Notes: generated by a model not told the origin, from the letters alone. 64,000 nucleotides of DNA from Brachionus koreanus (GCA_016987375.1 PJRA01000508.1:136699-200698); one strand, 5' to 3'. Shown: positions 1 through 11,590, counted from the stretch's first letter. Program-made: numbers and translations.

Positions 1-2
1 AA

Positions 3-275
3 GTTTTAGAGGCAGCAAAGCATTGTCTTCACCAATTGAAAAAACAGTCACGAACTCCACTGAATAGCACAAACATATGTCCGTATAATATAGCTAGAAG
101 TTCTTTGAATAGTCGCACTATACCTGTACAAGTACAACCATTAATTGAAAATCTACATTCATCTTCGATTAGAAACTTAATTGATTTGAATGAAGATCCA
201 CCATCATATGATAGCTTAATGAAAAAAAGCTCTTCTTTACCGTCTTATTGTCAATTGGTATCAAAAAAATTTTGA
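3..275 (+). CDS. 3' end of an unidentified gene (partial)
   Basis: An open frame enters from the left window edge and ends at a TAA at 273-275. I do not recognise the protein. About 90 residues are visible. They are rich in Ser, Asn and Leu, and near the end there is a PPSYDSL stretch followed by LPSY. PPxY-type motifs commonly bind WW domains or act as sorting signals, but here that is only a possibility. A TTTTAG at 4-9 could be a splice acceptor, so this may be the last exon starting at 10. A-rich sequence with AATAAA-like hexamers follows within 50 bp, as expected for a 3' UTR. No ATG is needed inside the window, because the frame is open upstream. Confidence 0.5.
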   Translation, partial: VLEAAKHCLHQLKKQSRTPLNSTNICPYNIARSSLNSRTIPVQVQPLIENLHSSSIRNLIDLNEDPPSYDSLMKKSSSLPSYCQLVSKKF

Positions 276-1078
276 ACCAGTTTTTAGATAAAAATAAAAA
301 ATATTTGTAAATAAAATTTTCAACCATTGATTCCAAATAGCAACGTTTGTAATATTTGTTAAAGTTTGGAAAATAGTAAATTATCAAAATAGCAGTGTTT
401 AAAAAGAAAAACGAAGAATAAATTGTCAATTGATCAATTATTTTTTTGTTTATAATAAATAGCATATGATCGAAACAATTCTGATAAAAAGTTTTCATCG
501 CCAAAACACAATTACTTTTCTAATCACTATATTTTTCAATAATATTCTCTTCAATACAAAAAAGATTTGAGATAAAAGTTTAACAAAGTTACTTCACTAG
601 TCACAAAAAATTCCTAATGAATACAAATAATTAGAGTTTTTTTTTTTTAAATTAATTTACCATTAAAGTAAATTGTTTCAAAAAAGCTTTATTTATATTT
701 GCAGAAGTATATCTACCAGGCATTGGTTTCATTATTTTTACACGACTTTATTAATTCTAATATATATCAACTATATCTAATATTTTTTGAAAATTTTAAA
801 TCTTTAAATTGTTAAAGCTGCTATTTTTTTACCACAAAACACTTAGTAAATTGAAGAAAATTTTCACTCTAAGAGAAAATGGAGTTGTCTAAAGATGGGA
901 CGTGTGAAATCTTAGTACAAAAAGGCTAAAACTATATTATTATTCTAGTTTTGCAAAAATAATTCTGCGAACTATATATAGATTGTTGTGCAAATTTGTA
1001 GAAACGAATTCTAAGCTCAGAAAAAACTTTTCATTTATCTGTAAAATGTATTTCATTAAAAATACATGAAAATACATG
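276..1078. other. AT-rich spacer, no gene seen
   Basis: Short open frames occur on both strands, but none has recognisable composition or domain content. Homopolymer A and T runs dominate. The first part is probably the 3' UTR of the gene to the left. Confidence 0.5.
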
Positions 1079-1872
1079 AAAATGTTGAGTGTATTCAGGA
1101 ACATGTGGATCGACTGCTTAGAGATCCACCGTCCTCTTATTGGATTCAATTAATTGATCTGGTTCAGAATCTGTTGAATCAATAAATGTCTATTTTGATG
1201 TAGCTCTTCGCAATTTATAGATTGTAATTCTTTTTGCACATCTTGTGTTAATTTTTTAGATGGGAGATTACATACATGGGAGATCAATAAATGAAGAAAG
1301 TGGTCTTTTTCGTTTTTAGTATTTAAACTCCTAACCATTAGCTATAATATTGGAAAAAAATTTTTTTAGAATGCCACTTTTTGTGACTGAACGAGAGAAT
1401 TGGCCACCCGTTATTGAAAGATTAATTAAAAAATAATTAAAAATTGGTAAAAAAAAATAAATTTTCTAAAATTTTTGGCAACTATGTTTGTAATTAGGTG
1501 AAATTCGAAAACCTGTTTATTTTTAGTTTGAAGCTTAAGTACGAAGGATCGAATGTAAATAAAATAATTAAATAAAAATGAAATAATTTTTTCCATTCAA
1601 AATTCAAAAATTAAAGATTTTATTTAACTAAACCTATGTATCATTTATACAAAACAAAATAAATCACGATATTTTTAATGATTTTAAAATCATGTTTTTC
1701 CAGGTTTTAAATTAATCATCCAATAAGTTACAATAACAATCTTATCAATTGGGAAGAGCTACACCAAAATAGACATTCAACAGATTCTGAACCAGATCAA
1801 TTAATTGAATCCAATAAGACGACGGTGAATCTCTAAGCAGTCGATCCATATGTTCCTGAATACACTCAACAT
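1079..1872. repeat. Inverted repeat, ~135-bp arms around a 522-bp centre
   Basis: The left arm (about 1079-1215) and right arm (about 1738-1872) are reverse complements with only a few substitutions and one 9-bp insertion in the left arm. Both arms encode the same short peptide, EELHQNRH, on opposite strands. The left arm continues into a BESS-like relic and the right arm does not. This looks like an inverted duplication of a transposon fragment or a rearranged element. No clear target-site duplication was found. Confidence 0.75.
1150..1338 (-). pseudogene. BESS-motif-like relic (MADF/BESS or transposon accessory protein)
   Basis: The 62-codon frame contains DHFLHLLISHVCNLPSKKL followed by a short helix ending ELQSI. 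This resembles the roughly 40-residue BESS motif: an acidic start, FLxSL, a basic/Leu middle, then a terminal amphipathic helix. The frame then runs into the left arm of the inverted repeat and stops. A 9-bp insertion in this arm shifts the frame relative to the right-arm copy, so the piece is probably dead. MADF-BESS proteins are DNA-binding factors, and related proteins accompany PIF/Harbinger transposases. The link to a transposon is inference. Confidence 0.35.
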
Positions 1873-2178
1873 TTTTTTCCAAAATAAAAATAAAATTTTT
1901 TGATGATGTCGTTTGAATATTATAGCTCCAAATGAAATGACCATGAAGTTAGCCTTATATTTTAGTTGTGATAAAAATGTTTTTAAAACATATTTAAACT
2001 CTAATTTGCGATTAATAAAATTTTTAAAAGCTAAAAACACAAATTTAAAAAATAAAATTTTATTAAAATCAATGGCCAAAAATGGAAAACAGTGAAGCTT
2101 GATATATTAAAATTATATCTATTTTCAGCAAAGGATTTCTTCTAATTTTACTATTTTACAATAAGCATAAAAGCAAAC

Positions 2179-3501
2179 CTAAACAATTCTAGTTCCTTTA
2201 ACATAAATTTCTTTGATATTTCTATCATCCCCAAGATAGATAAATTTTTCAAAAATTTCTCCTAATGAATATTCATGACAAAAAATTGATTGATCATCGT
2301 TGCAGTCAACAATATTTTTGAAATCAATTAATAACGCATCGAACTCTTTACCTTCACTAAAATTTCCAATTTTGTTCTCAATACCGAGTAGTTGAGCACC
2401 TCCAATTGTAGCCAAATAGAAAGCTTCAGATAAGCTAATTGGTTCTTCATCACTTTTCACTAATGATTTGTATAGTTTAGAAACCCCAATACACTCTCTG
2501 ATTACCTGTATGATAGACGGTGTAAACCCACCAGCAACATCTGTTCCTAATCCTATTTTTAAACCTTTATTTAGATATTTTCTAGCCGCCATAATTCCAC
2601 TTTGAAGAGAAGTGTTCGAAGTCGGACAGTGTGAAACTCCTGCTCCTCTTTTTTTTATAAGATCCAGCTCATCATCTTCTAAGTGAATGCAGTGGGCTAA
2701 AACTGTTCTATCATTTAAAAGACCGTGTGTGTCATAAACAGCAGCATAATTGTCACAAGAAAATAATTCCTTAACCCATTTTATTTCATTTACATTCTCG
2801 GAAAGATGAGTTTGTATTGGAATATTGTAGCTATCAGATGTTTTAGCTAATGATGACATTAATTGACTGGTGCAAGTTGGTGCAAATCTAGGAGTAACAA
2901 CAGGTTTTAAATTAGGATTTTTTTTAGATAAAACATAGTCAATAAAATTTCTAGTATCTTCTAGCGATTGTTGAGTTTCTTCTCGGTACCAATCGGGCGA
3001 GTTACGATCCATACAAACTTTACCTACAAACCCTCTCATGCCGGATTTTTCAACTATGTCTGCTAAGAGCTTAGTTGCTTCCAGATGAATAGTACCAAAA
3101 AAACAGATTGTCGTGGTGCCACAATAAAGATGACTTTTAACACTTTTTTCATATACTTTTTTGGCAAAATTCAAATCATCAAATTTTGACTCACAAGGAA
3201 ATGTGTATTTATCTAACCATTCAAGTAAGGGAAGGTCTAAACCTGTTCCAGTAAAAAAATATTGCGGAGCATGACAATGGGTGTCTACAAGACCTGGCAT
3301 TAAAAATTCATTAGGCTTGAGTTCATAATATTTTGCATTATTTATGAGAAAATCACTCCCTATTTCGTCAATGCAATTGCATATTTTTTCTATTATTCCG
3401 GTATCTTGGTTGATTATCACTGTTTTGTTTTCTAATATTTGTAGATTGTTCAAATCAACCGAATGAATTAAATTGGCATTTTGAAAAATTAAATAACTCA
3501 T
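2179..3501 (-). CDS. GDA: Guanine deaminase (guanine aminohydrolase)
   Basis: This cytosolic zinc enzyme of purine catabolism converts guanine to xanthine and ammonia. The single-exon product of 440 residues matches the usual length (about 450). Amidohydrolase-superfamily metal ligands are visible: MPGLVDTHCH (the HxH motif, near residue 73), QTHLSEN, LAHCIHL and GLGTDVAGG (the late Asp). Family signatures LPLLEWL, TPRFAPTC, HCPTSN and YLGDDRNI are also present. An upstream in-frame ATG at 3522 would add seven residues. I chose the ATG at 3501 because MSYLIFQNANLIHS begins where the amino-terminal beta domain of the family normally starts. The frame is intact, and all residues expected for catalysis that I could identify are present. 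Confidence 0.95.
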   Translation of the reverse strand: MSYLIFQNANLIHSVDLNNLQILENKTVIINQDTGIIEKICNCIDEIGSDFLINNAKYYELKPNEFLMPGLVDTHCHAPQYFFTGTGLDLPLLEWLDKYTFPCESKFDDLNFAKKVYEKSVKSHLYCGTTTICFFGTIHLEATKLLADIVEKSGMRGFVGKVCMDRNSPDWYREETQQSLEDTRNFIDYVLSKKNPNLKPVVTPRFAPTCTSQLMSSLAKTSDSYNIPIQTHLSENVNEIKWVKELFSCDNYAAVYDTHGLLNDRTVLAHCIHLEDDELDLIKKRGAGVSHCPTSNTSLQSGIMAARKYLNKGLKIGLGTDVAGGFTPSIIQVIRECIGVSKLYKSLVKSDEEPISLSEAFYLATIGGAQLLGIENKIGNFSEGKEFDALLIDFKNIVDCNDDQSIFCHEYSLGEIFEKFIYLGDDRNIKEIYVKGTRIV

Positions 3502-4440
3502 TGCTGAAATACAAAAATGCAAGATAAATTAAAGAGAGTTAGGTTTTCTATTAAAATACTATTTTTTTGGTTAAAATTCAAAATGTTAAAATTAAAACAC
3601 GCTTAGTCAAATAAAGCTAAAAAAATGTTGAATCAACAAAATAAATGTAAAGCAATTAAAATGTATAGCAAATGATTAGATTTTGATTAGTAAAAAAAAG
3701 TAAAAAAATATTTTAGTAAAAAAAAGTTATTTAACTTTGGTAAACTTTAGTTTTTTTTATAAAATTAAAATTGAATAAATTGAAAAATTCAGTAAGAGTT
3801 TTAAGCAAATTTCATTTAGTTTCATATGGTAATGATAAGTTAAGATAAGTGTATATATGGATGCTTGTCACCAGTTCAAATGAGCTGGTGACAAAATCTA
3901 TTCAGAAAAATAAATGTGTCTTAATCAAAAAAAAAAGTCTTATATAATCAAATTTTTTTTATTTTTGATAAAACTCGACTATCAAAACAAATTGTTATAA
4001 TGATAATAATACCAAAAATAAAATAATAAAAATTATTGTTTAAAACACACCTTAACAAAGAAATTTTTTAAAATAATTGCAAAAATATATAATTTTAATG
4101 GCATTTTGAAGCTGATGATCAATTCAAAGAGTTTATCTTTGGATATTAAAATTAATCTTTAATTAGTAAAAGCAAAAGCCTTGTTATCAAAGTTTAATAG
4201 ATATGCTCAATGAATCTATTAAAATAATAATAAATCAGGACTTAACTAAAAAAAATATTTAGCTGTTGTGTTTCAACAGGAATCTCCATTTAATTTTTTC
4301 TTTATCTAATTAGATAGTTCAACAAATTAATCCTTACACAAAATTCAAGAAACTAGTTCCATTCGACCCGAAAACAAAGCTATCCAACGTTTAATTTAAT
4401 TTGTAGTTTTTTTTGAAAAATTCTTCAGACATTTAAATTA
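3502..4440. other. AT-rich spacer upstream of guanine deaminase
   Basis: No coding signal was seen. The first part must hold the guanine deaminase promoter, but no convincing TATA or initiator could be assigned. A strong hairpin lies at 3865-3894. Confidence 0.45.
3865..3894. repeat. 10-bp perfect hairpin with 10-nt loop
   Basis: TTGTCACCAG and CTGGTGACAA are perfect reverse complements separated by ten bases, in a surrounding sequence almost devoid of G and C. A structurally similar hairpin lies at 26376-26408. No transcript or family could be assigned. Confidence 0.6.
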
Positions 4441-5060
4441 GACATCCATGGCCGTGAGTCACTTCTTTTAATTTTGAAATCCCCAAATCACCAATTTTAG
4501 CAGTATAACCAGACATTATTAGTATGTTATCTGGTCTCAAGTCTTTGTGCATAAAATCTTTTTCGTGAATTTGATACAAACCTAATATTTGGCTCACCAA
4601 AATTTGCTAACCACAAAACCAAGCAAAACCAACATCACTACTGATTTGCTTACAAAATTGGCATTCTCTTTTTCTAAAACAAATTTCTCCAGATTTACTA
4701 TTATTTGAAATATGTGGTTTTTGAACCTTGAGCACTGAATTAAATGAGTGAGACACCCTAATAGTTTTTAATAGAAAACATTTGCCACAAATAAAAAAAT
4801 AACGCAAATAAGACATAGCTATTTAGTAGGGTTTTCTATATTTTTTGAACAATTTGCACATTGAATTAAGGAAAAAGTTTGATCTAAATTCATTTTGAGA
4901 AGCAATTTTGCATTAATTAATGAATTTTTTCGTATTATAAAATTATTTAAAAGTTTTTGAAGAAAAAATTCATCAAAAATTTTTTCAACGTTAGTGTATG
5001 CAACAGTACCTGTCTCGATTTATTAAGCTTTGTATTTCTTTGCAAGATTCATTGCTTTTT
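4441..5060 (-). pseudogene. Decayed protein-kinase fragment
   Basis: Translation of the minus strand at about 4446-4600 gives a kinase catalytic core: QIHEKDFMHKDLRPDNIL (an HRDLKPxN-like catalytic loop) followed by KIGDLGISKL (a DFG-like metal-binding motif changed to DLG). The frame upstream is broken by an in-frame stop near 4608. The glycine loop and the VAIK lysine were not found. Another minus-strand piece at 5020-5085 (ending EKAMNLAKKYKA, then a stop) could belong to the same relic's C-terminal lobe. With stops, no intact N-lobe and missing C-lobe continuity, I read this as a pseudogene or truncated duplicate. Confidence 0.65.
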
Positions 5061-6387
5061 CGATGCAAACATCTCTTTGTGGTAAATCAGACTTTTTAAA
5101 TTTATTTTGGAAACGTTCTTGTAAAAAAAATTCTATTTTAGTTAAATTTTTTTTGTTTTTTTACTTTCAATTTTTCCTATTTCTCTTCGATACATTCAAA
5201 TGATTTATGACTAGTCAAATCAAATACTAACATTAGACAATTCGAATTTTTGATGTGTTTTGATGTGACTAAACAAATTCAAAATGAAAACGATAACAGC
5301 TTGGATGACTATTTCAAAAAATCAAATCTTAAAATGAACTTCTTTGATTCGAAAATGAATTTATAAATCTCTTTCGAAAAAAAAAATAAACAATTTTTTT
5401 TTCTTTCGAATGGAAATTCAAATATTGATTTGGAACCTCGTTATTTTATAACTAAAAAGGTTTCAAAATCTTAATAAAAAAAATAATAATAAAATAAATT
5501 AGAAATTTACTATATATTCTATAGTAAATTATTAAAAAAATTAAGCAAAATTTGATTAAAGTTTTATGTATTATTAATTTAATGAGTTGTCTGAATAATT
5601 TAAAATTATAATCAAAGAACTTTTAATTTTATTTTATTTAGTTGCTACTGATATGTAAAGGGACTAAATATTAAAAGATCATAGATTAATTCTATATTGT
5701 GAGATCTCTACAAAAATAGTGAAATTTTTATTTTATCTTAATTTACGTTAAGTATCGTAAATATCAAAATTTAGACATTTTCAAAATATACAATAATCTA
5801 TTCAAAAAATAAAATGACTAGTAACTCAATCGGTAAATAGTAATGTTTTAGACTATGATGATGGCTGGAAGTTCTCATGAAATCAAACTAATTTAATTAA
5901 TTCTGATATTAAAAAAAACATTGAATATGACGTATTTTGATAAATTGTTGGTTCCAATTTTTTCAATTCATTTTCTAATTTATAATAAAAAAAGATATAA
6001 TGTGTAAATTGGTTTAAAAATCTTTGTTTTGAGTTGAGAATTGTTAACTTTTTCATGTTTTAATTTTTCATTTTTACTAATCTTTAAATTTCTAAATAAT
6101 TTTCTCAAAAACGCAGATTTAGATAATTAAAAACTTAAACTATTTGTAATTTGAATTCAAATCTATTTAGTAAAACTCTTTTAATTTCAAAATTTCAATT
6201 TCTAGATCAAAAATTAAAAATTATTTGTCTATATATAACACTAGTTTACCAATTTACCTTTTTTTTTAAATTAGATTAATTTTTACATGAAAATCAATAT
6301 TAACCATTAATTTTTAATATCTTAAAATTTTTTCATTTCTTCAAATTTATCATAGAACTAAAAATAATTTTGAAAAATAAAGTTAAT
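5061..6387. other. AT-rich spacer, no gene seen
   Basis: Low-complexity A/T runs with no open frame of note and no recognisable repeat family member other than the LINE piece that begins at its right edge. Confidence 0.5.
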
Positions 6388-6612
6388 TACTTTATACAAG
6401 TCTTGTTAGGCCTCATTTAGAGTATGCTATTCCATTATGGGTACCATATCTAGAAAAAGATAAAAGAATTCTAGAGGCTGTTCAACAAAGAACTGCTCTT
6501 ACCATTTTTGGTTTTAAAGATCTAAACTACAATTATAGAATAAAGGCTCTAAATCTGACGAATTTAAACCGAAAGGCGAATGAGAGGTGACTTAATTCCG
6601 ATGTTTTTTTTT
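6388..6612 (+). mobile_element. Truncated non-LTR retrotransposon (RT C-terminal region)
   Basis: The sequence encodes LYTSLVRPHLEYAIPLWVPY and EKDKRILEAVQQRTA, the conserved post-polymerase region of LINE reverse transcriptases. It is collinear with the better-preserved copy at 25314-25530. It is truncated at both ends, carries frameshifts after LKALNL, and cannot encode a protein. Its right end lies about 70 bp from the stop codon of the convergently oriented receptor gene. Confidence 0.85.
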
Positions 6613-6680
6613 CACTTTTTTCCTTAAAGCAATAAAAAAAAATGATTACTTTAAAATTAAAAAAAATTTATTAAAGATTA

Positions 6681-8933
6681 TTAAAAAAATTTTAGTTTTA
6701 AAAGATTAAAAAAATCATCAACAGTTTTTCGAAATTCAAAATTAAAATAAGAATATATTACTATGTTAAAGGAACATGATATCAAATAGACAAGACTGCC
6801 TAAATGATAGAAATTGTTACATATTATGTTTAATGTGTCGCAAATAACACTACCAATTATTCTATAAAAAACAAATGCTGAAATCGAAAGTTCTAAAAAT
6901 CGAAAAATTAATAAAAAAAAGCAATTAAATACAACAGCTAATGTTGTTCTGTATTCAAGGTATTTTTGTTCAAATATTTTTTTCTTATTATTTTGATTAA
7001 TAGAAGCCGCTAATTTTTGATTCAAAAATTTTCTTAGACGATAAATTAGTAAAATATCAATTATTACATTTAAAAAATAAAGAAATATATCATTTATAAA
7101 AAATTTTAAAAAAAATAAAGCAAAATAGATGGGATCATAATTATTTAGTATGCCTAATGGTTTCAAATATGGTTTTTGGAATGATTTTTTTAAGACATTA
7201 TTGAAAGTGTTTTTGATGGGAAAATCCAAGTAATCATTTTTGATCAAAAATTTCAAACTGTTTATTTCAATTGTAAAAATACTTTCCACATTAACCAAAA
7301 TAGAAATAATTAATAAAGCTATAATAGCAATTATTTTTTTTAAAAAGCTTATTTTTTTTTTTTCTCCATTTAAAAGGCTTAGCCGATTTTTGGCTATTAG
7401 AACACATACAATATTAGTACATGTTTTAATTGAATTTCCAATAAATTCAATTAAATATTTTTCTACTAGTTGAAAAAAATATGTTCTTTTAACTAATGAA
7501 CAAAATATTCCATCGAAAAAAATGCATATATTAGCCATATGAAAAAAATAAATAAAGCTATAAATAAAATTTAAAATTGAATTGAAAAGCATTAATTGTA
7601 TTAGATCTCTAGAGGACTTTTTTTCATTTGTTGAATTCATTTTTTTGCCATAAATCAGAATAAGAATGCTTAGACCGTTAGTTAGTAAACCTAAAAGACA
7701 AAATAATGGTATAAGCACTAAATTAACAAAGCTAATCATTTCTGATTTATAATAATAGTCATATAGATCATCTTTATATTTGATAACAAAATTTTTGTTA
7801 CAAGCCGACATTAATTGTGTAAAATTGCATTCATGCTTGAAATAAAAACATTGAGATGGTAGAAATTTTAAAGATTTACTATGAGACCATAAATACATTA
7901 TTGTACATGTACACACTATTTCTAATCTTTTTATATCAATATTGACCGAATTTGTAAATGATTTAAATAAGCATAAATTTTGATTTTGAAACAAATATTC
8001 ATCTGAAAATGAAAGTTCAATTTTAAATTTATTTTGAAACTTATTAATCCAAGTAGCATCATGCGAGACTAAAACATTTAAATTTTTTAAAAATATTTGC
8101 AGACTTTTCAAATTATCTAGTTGATTAAATGGCTCAGCATCAATACTTTTTAAAGTGCCTTCTAATCTTAAAAAGCTAGTATTCATAAAAATTTGTTTGC
8201 TTATCAATTTTTTTGAAAGTTTAAAATTAAAAAAATTTAATAAAACAGTTTCTATTTTGTTTATATTTGAACCATTCATATTTAAAAAACCTAATTTATT
8301 TTTTCTCAAAAAAGTGTCACATAAACCATTTAATGCTAGATAGTCCAAATAAGTGTCATTAAACAAAAATGGACAAGTTGATTCAAAATATTTAACTGTC
8401 AAAGTAAAATAAAGTGATTGAACATTTCTAAATGGCGTTGAAATTTCATTGCAGAATTTTACTTTTGATCCGTTACTGAACAAATTTAATTGAAAATATT
8501 TAAATATTAATAAATTTTGATTGTAGAGTGGATTCGATTTGAACAAATTAAAATTAACGTCTATTCCTTTGAAAAACACAAATAAAATAGATAATTGTGA
8601 ATCATTTGCTTTTAAAAATTTGAATGCTAGTTTGTCATTATTTTCTAATACAATTAGCTTATTAGGTATTATATCAATTTCAAGTACGAAAAATTTTTCA
8701 TAGGCAAAGCAATCTAGATTGAGTTGATTAAATGAATTAAAATTACTAATTTTTACACTAAAAGTTGAAAAAGGTTGTGATCTAACCGATAGCTTTTTTA
8801 GATCGACCATTCTTTTAAAATTGGAACATTCTGAATCATTACTTTCTTTAAATAAATTTTCAAAAAATTCATTTTCTGAAATAAATTGAGGCAATATAGG
8901 AATCAAAATAAAACATGTTAAATAAAAATTCAT
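6681..8933 (-). CDS. Single-exon 7TM receptor with large ectodomain
   Basis: The 750-residue product starts with a signal peptide (MNFYLTCFILIPILPQFIS). About 380 extracellular residues follow; they are Asn/Phe/Leu-rich with several N-glycosylation sites and a Cys-containing segment just before the membrane. Seven hydrophobic segments occupy roughly residues 400-740. TM1 contains LLTNGLSILILI, which resembles the GN-V motif of rhodopsin-class receptors. TM7 ends in IVIYSYFNFEFRK, resembling a degenerate NPxxY plus helix 8. The ectodomain has scattered leucine-rich-like periodicity but no clean repeat register, so an LRR assignment is tentative. It is probably an orphan plasma-membrane receptor from a lineage-expanded family. 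The ligand is unknown. Confidence 0.75.
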   Translation of the reverse strand: MNFYLTCFILIPILPQFISENEFFENLFKESNDSECSNFKRMVDLKKLSVRSQPFSTFSVKISNFNSFNQLNLDCFAYEKFFVLEIDIIPNKLIVLENNDKLAFKFLKANDSQLSILFVFFKGIDVNFNLFKSNPLYNQNLLIFKYFQLNLFSNGSKVKFCNEISTPFRNVQSLYFTLTVKYFESTCPFLFNDTYLDYLALNGLCDTFLRKNKLGFLNMNGSNINKIETVLLNFFNFKLSKKLISKQIFMNTSFLRLEGTLKSIDAEPFNQLDNLKSLQIFLKNLNVLVSHDATWINKFQNKFKIELSFSDEYLFQNQNLCLFKSFTNSVNIDIKRLEIVCTCTIMYLWSHSKSLKFLPSQCFYFKHECNFTQLMSACNKNFVIKYKDDLYDYYYKSEMISFVNLVLIPLFCLLGLLTNGLSILILIYGKKMNSTNEKKSSRDLIQLMLFNSILNFIYSFIYFFHMANICIFFDGIFCSLVKRTYFFQLVEKYLIEFIGNSIKTCTNIVCVLIAKNRLSLLNGEKKKISFLKKIIAIIALLIISILVNVESIFTIEINSLKFLIKNDYLDFPIKNTFNNVLKKSFQKPYLKPLGILNNYDPIYFALFFLKFFINDIFLYFLNVIIDILLIYRLRKFLNQKLAASINQNNKKKIFEQKYLEYRTTLAVVFNCFFLLIFRFLELSISAFVFYRIIGSVICDTLNIICNNFYHLGSLVYLISCSFNIVIYSYFNFEFRKTVDDFFNLLKLKFF

Positions 8934-10380
8934 TTTTTTTTAATCAGAATAAAATTTAAAAAAAAATTTTTTTTTTTAAATATTTGTTAATATTAAAGAA
9001 TGAATAACTTGGGAATTTTTGAAAATAAATGATGAAAGAATTGTTCCAAGAGAAATAAGAAATTATCCGTCTTAAGAAGAAATTAAAATTGAATAAAACA
9101 CAAGAGTATTGATCAAGCAATTACATAAAATTAATTTAAAACCAAAAAAGAAGATAAAAATGAAAAGAATGATTAAGAAATATTTAAAAACCAAAAAAAT
9201 ATAATTAAATATTTTATTATAAAATATCTATTAGTTTCAAATTTTGAAAAAATATACACTAGATAAACAAAAAATTCTAGACAGCCCTCGATTTCCTAAA
9301 AAAGAATTAATCCTATTGTCTTTGTAGATAAAACTCGTATGTATCATGTGAATAATTAAAATAATTAAAACATCAGCAACAATTGATGTATCTGTATATC
9401 AATATCTTTGAGTGTAGTCCTTTTTGTGTATCTACGTGCAACAACTTTTAAATTTTTTTTTAAATCGAATTTTATGAGGAAGAAGAAAAAGTTTTGTAAA
9501 ATCGACTCGTTTTTATTTTTGTAAAATTGGAACAAAATGCTTAAAAATAATATACCAACAAATTCATATTTAACACTAAGTGCATTTAATTTTATTCTTT
9601 AACCAAAAAGATGGATAGAAACTAATTAAGCAGAAACAGTAGATGCAATAAAAATGAATTGATAAAAAAAGGTTAAATTAATATTTTTCAGATATTTAAA
9701 AAAAATAAAATTTAGTATTTTTACATGACTTTTAAAATCAGATAGATTTAGATGCAAGTAAAAACTAAAAAAATAGTTAAAACCATTCAAATTTGAATTA
9801 AAAAAAAAGACATTTTTATCAAGATTAATTTTTTATTTAAAATATAGTTCGACAAAGCCCTGACCGGTTGGAATGCAAACTTTGTCCTACCTTTCTACCA
9901 CATGAAATATATTTTGAAAAATAAAATATGATTGAAACAAAATATCAAATTAGATTAAAGTTACAAGTTAAAAAGTTTAAGGTGAATTTGTTAGAAAGTG
10001 TTAAAAAGGAGAAAAAATTTTTGAATAAATAATTAATAATTAACTTTTTTAATTAAAATTATAAAAATATTATGCATATTGATTCACGACTGACGCCACT
10101 TTTAGGAACAAGTCAACTGGTGAGGTGAATCTACCTTGGTCTATTTTGCTGTAATTTAGTCAGTTTGTATTTGAAGATTTTTTCCTGGATAAATGGACAT
10201 TTAAAGACTTCCTCTGAAATAAAAAATTGAATTTTTCGGTTCATTTTCCAGTAAACAAAATTAGCAGCTATTATAAAATTGAGATTCTAGTGTTTGAGAA
10301 CTGATCGGGTTTAATTGGGGTTTAATTTTAAAATGTATAATAAAATATAGTAAAATGTAAAATAATCAAAATGCTATTTT
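8934..10380. other. AT-rich spacer upstream of the large 7TM gene
   Basis: No gene seen. The only notable element is a less AT-rich segment at about 9848-9890 in which GACAAAG and CTTTGTC could pair across about 25 bases. The receptor promoter presumably lies at the left end. Confidence 0.45.
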
Positions 10381-10720
10381 GATCGATTCGATTTGAGCAA
10401 CAAAAAATTAAAAAATAAAAAGAATGAGCCCTAAGCACTTAATTCCTATGTTTTCGTTTTCTACCTAAATTAAATTTAAATCTAATTCACTTTTATTGGC
10501 TTCGTGATTTAAATTTTTGTTAATACTACTACAACTACTTTTACTACAACTGCTAATGCTACTAAGAGAACAATTAGATTTACAATTGCTACTTTTAATA
10601 ATGCTAATACAAGTATTAGAAGAACTTTCGTTCACTACGAGACACATAAATATATTTTCTCGACTATTCTATTTATTTTAATGTGTTCATTGGTCTGATC
10701 GAATCTAGATTTTAATTAAT
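10381..10720. repeat. 340-bp repeat, copy 1 (near-identical to 15068-15408)
   Basis: This segment and 15068-15408 are almost identical, differing at only a handful of positions, mostly in an A-run and one C/T. Homology stops abruptly at both ends (GATYGATTCG at the left, TTTTAATTAAT at the right). Each copy contains the same 60-codon Ser/Cys/Asn-rich open frame on the minus strand. Because the frame consists of repeated Ser-Cys-Ser codons and lies within a dispersed repeat, I do not call it a gene. The high identity implies recent duplication, transposition or gene conversion. Confidence 0.85.
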
Positions 10721-10819
10721 GAAATAAAAAGTTGATTAAATTTTAAAATAGAATTATAATTTGATTATTTGTTTTGATTATTGTTTTTAATTAGATTTGA
10801 TTTTTTTTCTCCCTTTTAT

Positions 10820-11022
10820 TTTAACACTAAAAGGCTAGAGGAGTCTTTTGAACCCTTTTTATTACTTCCTTTATTTGTTTTTTATTCAATAAATTTAATA
10901 ATTTTTTTTATAATCATATCTTTAGTCAAAAAAATTATATAATTATTTAATTTTTATTTCAAAAAAATTTTATTTTGATTAAAAAAAAGTAAAAAAACGA
11001 GTCAAATAAAATGGGTAAAAAT
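10820..11022. repeat. Dispersed repeat 'R', uninterrupted copy
   Basis: It begins TAACACTAAAAGGCT, has GAGGAGTCTTTTGAACCC, then an A/T-rich body, and ends AAAAACGAGTCAAATAAAATG. The same order of blocks recurs at 33766-34350, where it is split by a LINE, and its head recurs at 57234. It is non-coding. Confidence 0.7.
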
Positions 11023-11590
11023 GCTTCCGGCCTATGAGTCTGATGTTTTGGTGTTAATACAACAATTTTTAGTTTGTATTTCTTGAGGTGAACAGGTTTA
11101 ATTTATAAAAATTCAACCGAGGACAAAATAAATATATTAAAAAAGTAAAATGAATTAATGAAATTTTAATTAGAAGATAATCATTTAATGACAAGCATGA
11201 ATGATTCATGCTTTTTTGGAACATTTAAACCCCGCGACTAAGACACTCCTCCAGAAAGAGTTAAAAATCTAAAATTATTTTTAATTTTAATTTTTTAAAA
11301 ATCTTACAAGTTTTCGATTTTAATTATTTTCCTTAAGCTTTTACACTTCTGAAGAGTTTTTAACTCAGATTATTTAGACACATTACATCATGATCGCGTT
11401 TTTTTATGATTAAACGAAAGACAAGCTTCAAATTTAAAGCTTGAAACGACTTCTATTCAGCTAGTTTTTGCTAGTTTATTTACAGTGTTAAGAAAAAAAA
11501 ATCTCTTAGATGAAAAGATCATTCGAGTGGTAGATGATTAAAATGATTTTAGATTTGAACGCTCAGCTGTTGTTGACGCAGTTTGAATTA
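11023..11590. other. Spacer upstream of the small secreted protein gene
   Basis: No coding signal. The last 150 bp are slightly richer in G+C and lead into a TATA box, so proximal promoter elements are expected here. Confidence 0.4.

Noticed and set aside
4441..4816. Functional protein kinase
   Set aside because: In-frame stop, no N-lobe motifs, DFG replaced by DLG and no continuous C-lobe; treated as a pseudogene.
10465..10647. 60-codon Ser/Cys/Asn-rich frame, repeated exactly at 15153-15335
   Set aside because: It lies wholly within the 340-bp dispersed repeat, lacks domain features, and its sameness reflects repeat identity, not protein constraint.
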